DNA of 64,000 nt from DYKG01 sp964596185 (GTDB taxonomy: Bacteria; Muiribacteriota; Ozemobacteria; Ozemobacterales; Ozemobacteraceae), in assembly GCA_964596185.1 (NCBI GenBank), contig CAZQUE010000009.1:1-64000 (forward strand), in the 5' to 3' direction. The notes beneath the pieces are model-generated. The model was given only the letters and a program-made list of their open reading frames with translations, was not told where the DNA came from and made no database searches. Below are positions 46,039 to 54,576 of this stretch, one piece after another. Each line of letters opens with the position of its first letter. Positions within the stretch are counted from its first letter, which is position 1. Made by a program: the position numbers and the translations under genes.

Positions 46039-47018
46039 TTTACTGGCTCAGAATATTGGGCACATACAAGCTTAATTGATTCAATCATGATATCTATAGC
46101 ACTATATTTATCAATAAGAAGATTCATCAAAGTTTCTCTGAATTTTCTCTCGTCATCGCCACGCAAAGCACAGACAAAAGCCGTGGGCAGCACTATTGCA
46201 TCTTTTATGAGGTCGGCAATATCGAAAACAAGAGCTCCACGCCTGGTTTTTCCATGCATAACCGCAAAAGAATGGGGAATCCCGAGAGTCCATAATGCAG
46301 TCGCTGCCAGACCGTAAGCAAGATAATTTCCGTGGTTCAAAAAAATGTTGGCAGAATCTGTCCCTTCGTGATCCCTTTTAAATGACCCAAAGCCTGTTGT
46401 TCGAACTATATAGGCATAGATTCTTTTCGTGGTTCTACCCTCAATTTCCAGAAGGTTCTGAACTGAAGCTGCATTGTCAATATTTGCAGCCATATCTGAC
46501 ATTATCGACTCAAACTCTAGATCATCAGCATATATACCGAACTCTTTATAAAGAGCCTCTTTTCTCCATATACTGTTTATGTTATTCAAACGAAGGCTTT
46601 GCAGCTCCTTTGCCACATGCAGACGTTTCTCTTGATTAAACCAGAATGAAAGCCAGCCCTGCACGTATTCGGTCGGCCGATATTCACTCTGAGGGGACAT
46701 CCACTCAATTTCGTTTCCAGCGAATAATGGCGTACCATCGCCGCCACAGAAACCAATCATGACCCCGGCAGAGGCAAGCAGGCGAACTGCAGCCTGAGTT
46801 ATTGAAGTTCCGGTTCCAAGTAGGATGACCGTTGTGTTTGCTATAGGAATGTTCCAATAAGCCTGCTTATCTTTTTCCTGGGTGATATATTCAACCCGAC
46901 CACCATTCTGTAAAACTCGGCAATACTCAAGATAATAAATGTTTGCTCGTTTAGACTGCAGGATAGCCTTAAGATGCTTCTTTTCAGAAAGAATATTCGC
47001 CAGAACCCTCTTTTTCAC
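46035..47018 (-). CDS. cas1: Type I-F CRISPR integrase Cas1
   Basis: A 327-residue Cas1 that inserts new spacers at the leader-proximal repeat. The metal-binding residues are Glu193 in LLEIEGRTTK, His255 in AVMHGKTRRG and Asp266 in VFDIADLIKD. The N-terminal beta-sandwich region ends near LASAGVMIGFCGGDGTPL, a Cas1f signature. It starts with GTG and heads the operon; the 200 bases upstream contain an inverted repeat CTTTTC-AA-GAAAAG (47084-47097) that could bind a regulator. With Cas2-3, it makes the adaptation machinery complete, so the long array could still be growing. Confidence 0.96.
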   Translation of the reverse strand: MKKRVLANILSEKKHLKAILQSKRANIYYLEYCRVLQNGGRVEYITQEKDKQAYWNIPIANTTVILLGTGTSITQAAVRLLASAGVMIGFCGGDGTPLFAGNEIEWMSPQSEYRPTEYVQGWLSFWFNQEKRLHVAKELQSLRLNNINSIWRKEALYKEFGIYADDLEFESIMSDMAANIDNAASVQNLLEIEGRTTKRIYAYIVRTTGFGSFKRDHEGTDSANIFLNHGNYLAYGLAATALWTLGIPHSFAVMHGKTRRGALVFDIADLIKDAIVLPTAFVCALRGDDERKFRETLMNLLIDKYSAIDIMIESIKLVCAQYSEPVK

Positions 47019-47225
47019 TACTAATCCGCCTTTTTGCTTAAAATCAAAAAGAACTAACCTGATTTAAGACGTCCCCGATTTATCTTTTCAAGAAAAGTAT
47101 CACAAAATATTGGCCATGCCAATAGTTTAAACAATTATTTATTTTGCAGGATTTATTCCTATATTTTTTTCACTGCTTCAAGGGCTTCACACGCTTGCTT
47201 GAAGAGAGCGATAAACCATTCTAAT

Positions 47226-48047
47226 TCAGCGGCGGCGGTAGGATTTGCGGATGAAGCGGTAGGTGTTTTTCTCGTCGATGTTGAAGATGATCTGGCGGTT
47301 TGCCGGGTGAGCCAAAGTTGGAGAAATGTAGATTCGGTGGGTTTTGCTGCTGTTAGCGGCGGGATTTTTTACGGTAAACTGCTGAGGACCAGGCTCGAGG
47401 CCTAAACGGACTCTTGATTTGGCCGGGAGAAAAAATGAGTGCTTTCCACCTTCGCAGGTAATTTCGACGCCGCGCTCACCGGGATTGTCGATAGTTATGG
47501 CTGCACCGTAATCCAGGGTCTGACGGAAATGAAGAACGAAGAAAACGCAGAAAAGAAAACCGCCCAGCGCAAAAAACAGCTCAAAAACGCCTTTTTTCGT
47601 TTCCCAGGTAATTGCCTCGACGAAGCAGTATAAGGCGCCCAGCGGAAAACCAATGAAAAACAGAAGCACAAAAACAATGCCGAGAAACGAAGCGATGAAG
47701 CCCGGAAAATAGTGATTAAGATTATAACTGTTTCTCTTCGGCGGCAAAGGTGAATCAATCTCACGGGTTTCTATGTCTTGCTGAATGCCGGTTTCATGGG
47801 TTTTGTCACCGGAATAAAAGGTTTCAATCTCCTTGGGGAAGGGCTTTAAAAAATAGGAAACCTCGTCTGATACCGCGAACCATTCTTTATTACAGTTTTT
47901 AATTTGCAGACTCAAGACCTGAAGTTTTTGATCCTGCGGATCAGCCGGAGCAGGACCGAAACTGAAATAGAGCCAGGCCATATATATGCCCAAAGCCAGC
48001 ACAAAAGGCGAAAGCAGCCGGCGAAAAAGTCTCAGGTTTTCTTCCAT
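47226..48047 (-). CDS. Hypothetical membrane protein
   Basis: A 273-residue protein with one N-terminal helix (LLSPFVLALGIYMAWLYFSF), an 80-residue extracytoplasmic loop, then two more helices (FIASFLGIVFVLLFFIGFPL and ELFFALGGFLFCVFFVL). After the helices is a beta-rich domain of about 90 residues (AITIDNPGERGVEITCEGGK, FFLPAKSRVRLGLEPGPQQF) that looks like a small immunoglobulin-like or PEGA-type module. I recognise no family. It lies between the cas operon and the pyroglutamyl-peptidase gene, on the same strand, and marks the border of the CRISPR region. Confidence 0.6.
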   Translation of the reverse strand: MEENLRLFRRLLSPFVLALGIYMAWLYFSFGPAPADPQDQKLQVLSLQIKNCNKEWFAVSDEVSYFLKPFPKEIETFYSGDKTHETGIQQDIETREIDSPLPPKRNSYNLNHYFPGFIASFLGIVFVLLFFIGFPLGALYCFVEAITWETKKGVFELFFALGGFLFCVFFVLHFRQTLDYGAAITIDNPGERGVEITCEGGKHSFFLPAKSRVRLGLEPGPQQFTVKNPAANSSKTHRIYISPTLAHPANRQIIFNIDEKNTYRFIRKSYRRR

Positions 48048-48074
48048 TTTTGCTCCAGAATAGTCAGTATAAGC

Positions 48075-49283
48075 TCAAACCTGGTTGCCCTGCCAGCCGG
48101 TTTCTACAGCCCATTTTTCCGCCGGGAAATAAATCAGATCAACGGCTGGATCTTTGACATCAGGGTACATGGCAGCGTTGGCGAGGTTGTCGGCAAGACG
48201 CATTTTGAGCTGGCCATAGGCGGCAGCGGTTTGCGGGTGGGCGCGAAGATAATCGCGAAACAATAAGGGATAGCGCTGGTTAGCGCGGCCGGCAACGCGA
48301 ACATGGGTGTTGGTGGCACGCTGGCCCTTTGGAGGACGGAAAAACCACTTCTGCCAGTTTTCGGCAGCGAGATCTGTGCCCGGCGGTGCATGATCGCCGG
48401 CAATATGCCCAACGCGGAAATAACCCAGTCCGGTCAGGGCCGCAGCCACTTCTTCACTCAAAGAAGCCACGGTTATCTGCACATCGATGACATCCTTGGC
48501 ACACAAACCCGGAACCGCCGTCGAACCAATATGATCGATGCGCAGCGCCAGATCTTTCAAACCATTTTTTAAAACACTTTCAATGCGGGCATATTCATCA
48601 GGCCAGGAGGGGTTGTAAGGCACAATCTTCCGACGAGTGCCACGCCATTTTCCGGTAATAATATGCTCAGCGCATGATTCGACTATTATCTGCAAGGCCA
48701 AAGAGATTTTTTCCAATGGCAGACCCGACAAACCACTCGATGAATCAAGCATCTGCGGTGTACATGGCACATGAACGAACCCACCCATCAAAGCAGGTCT
48801 TTTAACCGCGATCAGATGCAAAAGCTTGAACATGACCTGATTGCAGACAAAAGTGCCGGCAGTTTCGGAAATCCTGGCCGGAATCGCTGCCATTTCAAGC
48901 GACTGTATAATTTTTTTAATGGGCATATTACAGAAATAGGCATTGGGCGCAGAGTAATCGATCGGCAAATCAGCCGGCTGATTGCCGTCATTGTCTGGAA
49001 TTCTCGCGTCGGCAAGATTGATGGCGACACGCTCCAGAGATATTTGATCACGCTTTTCCGCCAGGCCGACACAAATCACCAGATCTGGAGCAAATTCTTC
49101 TATTGCCTTTTCAAGTTCAACAAAAGCATTGGCAAAAGAGACCGGCAGAAGCAAAGTCCTTGTCTCGAGGTTGCCCAAAGAGCCTGACAGAGCGGAAAGA
49201 GCCTCCCAGGAAGGATTTAAATCATGACCGGCAAAGGGGGCAAAACCAGTAAGCAAGACTTTAACAGATGGCAGATTTAACAC
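48075..49283 (-). CDS. pcp: Fusion of pyroglutamyl-peptidase I and a GrpB/UPF0157 domain
   Basis: A 402-residue protein made of two known domains. Residues 1-205 are a C15 pyroglutamyl-peptidase, which removes N-terminal pyroglutamate: TGFAPFAGHDLNPSW at the start, Glu84 in ISLERVAINLADARIPD, Cys147 in ETAGTFVCNQVMF and His171 in GGFVHVPCTP form the catalytic set. Residues 215-400 are GrpB/UPF0157, a nucleotidyltransferase-fold domain: VPYNPSWPDEYARIESVL, IDHIGSTAVPGLCAKDVIDV and HVRVAGRANQRYPLLFRDYL. Each is normally a separate protein of about 200 and 175 residues. The open frame passes between them without a stop or an internal ribosome site that I can see. Confidence 0.88.
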   Translation of the reverse strand: MLNLPSVKVLLTGFAPFAGHDLNPSWEALSALSGSLGNLETRTLLLPVSFANAFVELEKAIEEFAPDLVICVGLAEKRDQISLERVAINLADARIPDNDGNQPADLPIDYSAPNAYFCNMPIKKIIQSLEMAAIPARISETAGTFVCNQVMFKLLHLIAVKRPALMGGFVHVPCTPQMLDSSSGLSGLPLEKISLALQIIVESCAEHIITGKWRGTRRKIVPYNPSWPDEYARIESVLKNGLKDLALRIDHIGSTAVPGLCAKDVIDVQITVASLSEEVAAALTGLGYFRVGHIAGDHAPPGTDLAAENWQKWFFRPPKGQRATNTHVRVAGRANQRYPLLFRDYLRAHPQTAAAYGQLKMRLADNLANAAMYPDVKDPAVDLIYFPAEKWAVETGWQGNQV

Positions 49284-49418
49284 TGGGTTTCTCCTGTTAC
49301 TATTATGCGAAAGATTGGCGCTCGGGCACCATAGTCTCTACTGCAAAAGATGAATATTCAGTCCAATTATAGCAAATACTTGCAAAATGAATGATTTTGC
49401 GCTAAAACGGACTATATT

Positions 49419-49504
49419 GGAGAGATGCCGGAGTGGTCGAACGGGGCGGTCTCGAAAACCGTTGTGGGTTACGCCCACCGAGGGTTCGAATCCCTCTCTC
49501 TCCG
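49419..49504 (+). tRNA. tRNA-Ser (anticodon CGA)
   Basis: An 86-base class II tRNA. The acceptor stem GGAGAGA pairs with TCTCTCC (49497-49503), discriminator G. The anticodon stem GCGGT/ACCGT encloses CTCGAAA, with CGA at 49453-49455. The long variable arm (GTGGG..CCCAC) and T-arm GAGGG-TTCGAAT-CCCTC complete it. CCA is not encoded. Confidence 0.96.
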
Positions 49505-49514
49505 ATTTTTTATT

Positions 49515-50273
49515 TTAGAGACGTTTGCCGCTGCGACGCACCTGCCGAATCATTGCTGAATCTGGTGTTCGCGTGTAATTGATGTTGTCGGTGCGATTTG
49601 GAATTCCGACAAAATGACCTTCCCGTGATATTCTGGCGATGTTGCGCAGCAAACACTGTGCCTCGATCTGACTCGAACGATAAGGAATGTCGATATAAGA
49701 ACGACATCCGGTCGTATCTACCTCGCAGCGCTCGACGATATCGCCGTCGTCGATCTTTTCGTTCATCCAGTGAATGGTAAAGCCGACCGGACGACCTTCG
49801 ATCCAGGCCCAGAGATCGCACATGGTGCCGCGATTTTCCGGCAGCAGACCGTGATGGATGTTTATACAGCCGATTTTCGGCAAATCGAGCACCGCTTTTT
49901 TGTAAATGTTGCGGGTGCGCATATTGACCATGAGGTCAGGTTCCAGACCTTGCAGAAAACTCAATGCTTCAGGCTTGTTAACACTGGAACAACGAAAAAT
50001 GCGCAAGCCTCTTTCTTCAAGCAGCTTGACCCGCGGGTCGTTGATTCTGGCCTTGAGCATGTTGCGCAGCAGGGCAAAACTGACGTCAGGTGCACCGAGA
50101 AGCTGCAAGCCAATGATGTTTTTAAGTAAAAGTTTGTTTGGAATCTTGAGCAGAATTACTGCGCCAATTTCAGTGCCGGCGGGCAGCAGGTCGGGCTGGG
50201 TCACTTTTTCCAACAATGAGAAATAATTATCGCGAACATAGGTGACATCAGAGGTTACATAGACAAGTTTCAT
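49515..50273 (-). CDS. Formyltransferase-family enzyme (Fmt/ArnA/PurN-like fold)
   Basis: A 252-residue protein with the catalytic Asn-His-Asp set of 10-formyltetrahydrofolate-dependent formyltransferases: GCINIHHGLLPENRG (Asn138, His140) and HWMNEKIDDGDIV (Asp175/Asp176). It lacks the C-terminal tRNA-binding domain of Fmt, so it is more like the sugar-amine or small-molecule formyltransferases. It follows the ligase-carrier-HMG-CoA reductase gene with TAGGATG spacing (one base between stop and start), so both are surely in one transcript. A formylated or carbamoyl-like group on the product of that enzyme is a plausible but unproven role. Confidence 0.78.
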   Translation of the reverse strand: MKLVYVTSDVTYVRDNYFSLLEKVTQPDLLPAGTEIGAVILLKIPNKLLLKNIIGLQLLGAPDVSFALLRNMLKARINDPRVKLLEERGLRIFRCSSVNKPEALSFLQGLEPDLMVNMRTRNIYKKAVLDLPKIGCINIHHGLLPENRGTMCDLWAWIEGRPVGFTIHWMNEKIDDGDIVERCEVDTTGCRSYIDIPYRSSQIEAQCLLRNIARISREGHFVGIPNRTDNINYTRTPDSAMIRQVRRSGKRL

Positions 50274-50274
50274 C

Positions 50275-53200
50275 CTATTTACCCTCAGCTTTCATGCCAC
50301 CGGAACGGCCGTATTTCGCGTGGGCATCGGTAAACTCATCGGCAGCCATGGCTCCAATGATCGAGATTTCACCGGCGAGAACCGCAGCGGCGAGAATTTC
50401 GGCAAAGCGATGTGCCTTGCCCGGCCCGGCACATTTCATCATCTTCAGACACTGGTTTTGCGTCTTCAAGCGGGTGCCACCACCGACGGTGCCGACCATG
50501 AGTCCCGGCAGCGTAACACTGATTTGCAAATCGCCGTTAACCAGTTCGAGATTGGTTATTCCGGCGGCGGATTCGGCAACACAGGCGGGGTCTTGCCCGG
50601 CAGCGATATAAACAGCCGCAAGAGTGTTGGCATAATGCGCCTGAACGCCGAAAGAATGAGCCTGCAGAGAGGTGATCATCGACAGTTCGGCGAGGCGGTA
50701 CATTCTTTCGGGCGTAGTGTGAAGATTTTTGCGAATTACGTCGGCGGGAATGCGGCACTGGGCAACGACCTTCTTACCACGGTTATTGGTAAAGTTAATG
50801 CCGTTGATCTTCTTGTCGCCGGAAAGGTTCGATTCAAGGAACCAGTCTCCGATATTGCCGTCATAGGCTTCAAGAATATGGTCGACGGCTTTGCGGGTCG
50901 CAATGGTCGTCATGTTCTGACCGGAAGCATCGCCGGTAGAATAAACGAAACGCAAAACCATCTTGCTGCCAATGGGAAACTGTCCGATTTCGAGCAGCTT
51001 GCCGTGGCCGGTCGTCGATTCGGCGGCCTCTTTTATTGCGACGAAGCTATTTTCAACCCAGGCGGCAAAGTGGGTCAACTCTTCAAGATTATTGAAAACG
51101 AAAATCGGGGTGCGGACGATACTGTCACTGACGATGCGCACTTCGGCACCGCCGGCCATGGTAATCACCTGGCAGCCGCGGGCAACCGATGCCACCAGTG
51201 CCCCTTCTGTCGTCGCCAGCGGCACGTAAAATTCGCCGACCGCTTCGCGGCCAAGAATTTTCAGAGGTCCGCAAATGCCGGTAGGCAAATGGGTCATGCC
51301 GATCATGCCTTCGATATTGCCGGCGTATTCCTGCGGATTTTCTGGAACCGGCAGGGCAAAGACCTGACTTTCAATTTCGTTTCTGATAAAATTCTGCCGC
51401 TTCTCGATTGCTTCACCGGAAAGGTCGAGCATGGCCGGCAGAAAATCATTGGCGCTTTTGCCCGAAAAAGTTCCGGCAAGTTTTTCAATGTCAGCCATAT
51501 CGGCAACAATCTGATAAAGTTCTTCGAAGGTTTCGATCGTTGTGCCGATAAGATCACGCAGGGAAACCGCAAACTTCTTTTCAAGATTGATCAAAAGCGC
51601 GATAACCCCAAGCGAGTCGAGCTGCATAAACGAATCGAGCCGGGTATGCGGATGAATTTTGTTTTGATCTGTATTCAAAAAGGCGGCTATTTCAGCGCGA
51701 AACAGCTCAAACAGACGATTGTCAGCAGCTACGAGAGGCTTATTGGCCTTTTGCCCGGCTTCGACGGCACCAGGATTGAAAATGGCTGCTACTTCAAATC
51801 GCTTGATTTTGGCACTGGCCGAGCGCGGCAGCGGCTTTTCGGAAATAAATACTTTTTTGATTTTTTCCGAGTCCGGCCAGCTGGTGGTACGCTTGCGCAA
51901 ATCATCTTCAATATATTCGAGAACCTTGCCGACATTGTTGTCCTTGAAATATTCATTGCGACACAACAAAGCGATGGCGGGCATTTCGATGCCACCCTCA
52001 CAATAACCGAAGACGACGAATTCATCGGCATAAGGCAGATTGCCGAGGCGCAGTTCGAGCTCATCGGGATAAACATTCAAACCTGAAGAAGAAATAATAA
52101 CTTCTTTGGCACGCCCGCGAATGTAAACGAAGCCATTTTCATCGATCTCGGCCAGATCGCCGGTGCGGAAAAACTCGCCGTCGAACAGCTCTGAATCGAG
52201 TTCCGGGCGACCATAGACCCCGGAAAAAATAGTCGGCGTTTTGATTAGCAGCTCACCAACGCCATTGACCGGCTTGTCGATTTTAACCTCGACCTTGCCA
52301 TTTGCGGTTCCGACTGATTCTAAAGGTGCATTGCGGCCGATAAGGACACCGGCAGAAGTTTCGGTCATGCCGAACCCCTGAAAAACCGTCATGCCACGCG
52401 AAATCATCAACTTCATCACAGCGGGAGCCGGCGCGGCACCGCCGATAATCATCGTCAGTCCTGGCAATTTCAGCTCAGGTGCCTGCATCATACCAAACGC
52501 CAACAATTCAGCCAGGCGTGGCACAGCGAGCATATAGGTTATGCGATGTTTCATGAGCACCTGCATAATTTCGGCAGGATTGAAGCTATTGCAGATCACC
52601 AGAGTTGAATGGGTATAAAACTGCACCAGTCCGGAATCGACAAGGGAGAACACATGCGTAAATGGCAGCAAGGCCAGCAATCTATCTTCGCTGTGATAAC
52701 CGGAAATCTCTTCGCCGAGCTTGATTGATTCGACCAGGGCGCGATGGCTGAGCATGATACCTTTGGGATTACCGGTGGTACCTGATGTATAAATGATCGC
52801 CGCAATATCATGCGGCTTGATGGGCTCGTCAGCATCGGCCGTTGCCGGCTCGACCTTTTCGAGCATGATCAGATCGAAATTCAAATGCAAAGTTGCAGCA
52901 ACCTTGCAATCGGCAAGCATAAACTCAGCAAACCGTGCTTCAAATTTACGGGAAATAAAAATCGCGACCGGCTTACAATCTTCAATGATTGCATGAAATC
53001 TTTCAATGGCCAGATTGCCATCGACAGGAACGGCAATCGCACCGATACCGGCGATTCCCAGAAAAATCGGATGCCAGCGCAGGTGGTTCTCGCTCAAAAG
53101 AATGACTCTGTCACCTTTTCGAACCCCGGCTCGACGAAGGCTTTCGGCAACCTGCCCGATATTTTCCCAAAATTGCTGATAAGTGATTTTTTCACTTTTG

Positions 53201-53280
53201 CCGCGACCATCATCGTAGATGATAGCGTCTTTTTGGGCAAATTGCTGATTGGGCGAGACTTTAAGGGTATCAACAAACAT
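50275..53280 (-). CDS. Acyl-adenylate ligase - carrier domain - HMG-CoA reductase fusion
   Basis: A 1001-residue protein with three modules. Residues 1-500 form an AMP-dependent acyl ligase: IIYTSGTTGNPKG at 162-174, QGFGMTETSAG, RTGDLAEIDENGFVYIRGR and the A10 Lys491 in PRSASAKIKR. Residues 520-600 form a phosphopantetheine carrier with Ser556 in MQLDSLGVIALL. Residues 625-990 form a class I-type HMG-CoA reductase with all catalytic residues: Glu692 (ATTEGALVAS), Lys823 (SGDKKINGINF), Asp784 (STGDASGQNM), His987 (TDAHAKYGR), and the GTVGGGT nucleotide region. AAGGAG six bases upstream fixes the start at 53280. The order matches carboxylic acid reductases (A-T-R) but with an HMGR as the reductase. 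It probably loads a free acid onto the carrier and reduces the thioester to an alcohol; the acid is unknown. Confidence 0.93.
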   Translation of the reverse strand: MFVDTLKVSPNQQFAQKDAIIYDDGRGKSEKITYQQFWENIGQVAESLRRAGVRKGDRVILLSENHLRWHPIFLGIAGIGAIAVPVDGNLAIERFHAIIEDCKPVAIFISRKFEARFAEFMLADCKVAATLHLNFDLIMLEKVEPATADADEPIKPHDIAAIIYTSGTTGNPKGIMLSHRALVESIKLGEEISGYHSEDRLLALLPFTHVFSLVDSGLVQFYTHSTLVICNSFNPAEIMQVLMKHRITYMLAVPRLAELLAFGMMQAPELKLPGLTMIIGGAAPAPAVMKLMISRGMTVFQGFGMTETSAGVLIGRNAPLESVGTANGKVEVKIDKPVNGVGELLIKTPTIFSGVYGRPELDSELFDGEFFRTGDLAEIDENGFVYIRGRAKEVIISSSGLNVYPDELELRLGNLPYADEFVVFGYCEGGIEMPAIALLCRNEYFKDNNVGKVLEYIEDDLRKRTTSWPDSEKIKKVFISEKPLPRSASAKIKRFEVAAIFNPGAVEAGQKANKPLVAADNRLFELFRAEIAAFLNTDQNKIHPHTRLDSFMQLDSLGVIALLINLEKKFAVSLRDLIGTTIETFEELYQIVADMADIEKLAGTFSGKSANDFLPAMLDLSGEAIEKRQNFIRNEIESQVFALPVPENPQEYAGNIEGMIGMTHLPTGICGPLKILGREAVGEFYVPLATTEGALVASVARGCQVITMAGGAEVRIVSDSIVRTPIFVFNNLEELTHFAAWVENSFVAIKEAAESTTGHGKLLEIGQFPIGSKMVLRFVYSTGDASGQNMTTIATRKAVDHILEAYDGNIGDWFLESNLSGDKKINGINFTNNRGKKVVAQCRIPADVIRKNLHTTPERMYRLAELSMITSLQAHSFGVQAHYANTLAAVYIAAGQDPACVAESAAGITNLELVNGDLQISVTLPGLMVGTVGGGTRLKTQNQCLKMMKCAGPGKAHRFAEILAAAVLAGEISIIGAMAADEFTDAHAKYGRSGGMKAEGK

Positions 53281-53352
53281 CGCATACTCCTTGGTGGCAA
53301 AATTCATCTCCTACAATATAGCCGATATCAGCGAGAATTGAAAATCTGTTTT

Positions 53353-54480
53353 TTAAAATTCGTAGGCCGCGCGCAAACGCACGTCTTTTTGCAGATCGGA
53401 ATCGGAGCCGCCGCTGATTACTGCCCCGCGCAACTCGACATGACCCCATTGAACCCTGCGCCGAATCGAGCCTTCCAGGTTCTGAATAGAGCCCTCGCCT
53501 TTTTCGAAGGTCGTATCTTCGACCCCCAGGCCAAGAATGGTCTTTTTGGAAACATGCCGTTCAGCCCGCGCATAAATGGTTCTGCTGGCAGAAGCAGACG
53601 AAGACTCGACGAGATAGCCGGCAGTGATGTTGTCGCGGCTACGGTTTCCCCAGGTCAGACTGCCTTCATAAAACCAGGTTTCCGGAGTCTCGGGCCCATT
53701 GAACCAGAACCTGCTGCCAATACCACTTTCGACATACATTTCCCCGGTTTCGAGGCCGAGATAGTGGCGCATCAGACCTGAATCAGAAGTTTCATTGTGC
53801 TGCAAAAAATAATCTGAGGTCATGTCGAAGCGATGCGGACTGAGATATTGCATAGCCAGATGCACAGTGTCGGTTGCGCCGCCACCAAGAAATTCTCCGG
53901 TCAACCGCAGTTCTTCGCCATTATAACCAAGCATAGCCGAACCGAAACTGTCGTCATACTGGTTAACCCCTTTTACGGCGAGAAAGGCGTGCTCATTGAA
54001 GCGGTAATGCAGTCGAGCCTCGGCGAATGAGGGGTTATCTTTGATGGTATCATCTATCGGCGCGATTCTGCCGAGATCGACACTGGTATAAAGGCGGTTG
54101 CCCCAGGGATAATACCAGGAAATGCCATCGATGGTCTGAAAATTGTTGTTGCCGGCCCCGATACGCCCGACTCTGAATTCCAGCGGGCTGGAAAGATTAT
54201 AACCCTTGAATGAAGCCTGGTAGAGAAAGTTTTTTTCGGGCGCGGTGCCGAGAAAATCTTTGAAAATAACGTGCCGGTAATTGATTTCAGTGACCAGATG
54301 CGGGGTCTTTCGGGTATAAATGAGTCTTTGCGACGATTTCTCACGATATTGGCCAAACGGAGTGTCGGTATTGCACTCTTCGCGCTCGAGAACCGGCATC
54401 GGCATCAGACTGCCCTCAGGGCGAACCGAAGCAAAAACCGCACCGGCAACGCCTGCAAGCGTCGCCAGCAGCAAAGCCAA
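53353..54480 (-). CDS. Outer-membrane beta-barrel protein
   Basis: A roughly 375-residue exported protein with signal sequence LFLALLLATLAGVAGAVFA and long alternating strands (LEFRVGRIGAGNNNF, RLYTSVDLGRI, ARLHYRFNEHAFLAVKGV, RTIYARAERHVSKKTI) ending VRLRAAYEF, an outer-membrane insertion signal. The start is unclear. TTG at 54480 leaves the signal peptide without its positive N-region, which is supplied by codons just upstream (IRRQTK); these are in frame after a TAA and would need an ATT (54504) or ATC (54507) start. A lipoprotein gene lies upstream on the same strand. The substrate is unknown. Confidence 0.66.
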   Translation of the reverse strand: MALLLATLAGVAGAVFASVRPEGSLMPMPVLEREECNTDTPFGQYREKSSQRLIYTRKTPHLVTEINYRHVIFKDFLGTAPEKNFLYQASFKGYNLSSPLEFRVGRIGAGNNNFQTIDGISWYYPWGNRLYTSVDLGRIAPIDDTIKDNPSFAEARLHYRFNEHAFLAVKGVNQYDDSFGSAMLGYNGEELRLTGEFLGGGATDTVHLAMQYLSPHRFDMTSDYFLQHNETSDSGLMRHYLGLETGEMYVESGIGSRFWFNGPETPETWFYEGSLTWGNRSRDNITAGYLVESSSASASRTIYARAERHVSKKTILGLGVEDTTFEKGEGSIQNLEGSIRRRVQWGHVELRGAVISGGSDSDLQKDVRLRAAYEF

Positions 54481-54576
54481 AAAGAGTTTTGTCTGCCTTC
54501 TAATGATGTTTTACATCCGATTTTTAGTATTCTCTCTAATCATCGGAAAACTGCGGCAGATTACTTAGAATTTAGC

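Noticed and set aside
30814..47018. Tn7-like CRISPR-associated transposon (type I-F3)
   Set aside because: Those elements lack cas1 and cas2-3 and carry tnsA/B/C and tniQ. Here cas1 and cas2-3 are complete and no transposase genes are present.
47159..47290. A plus-one-frame extension on the minus strand past the membrane protein stop, reading ELEWFIALFKQACEALE
   Set aside because: It has no start codon of its own and would need a frameshift in the end of the 47226-48047 gene; the region is short and probably chance.
50320..52086. A 588-codon open frame on the plus strand opposite the HMGR fusion
   Set aside because: It is the antisense frame of a well-supported gene; its composition is a mirror of that gene and has no domain match.
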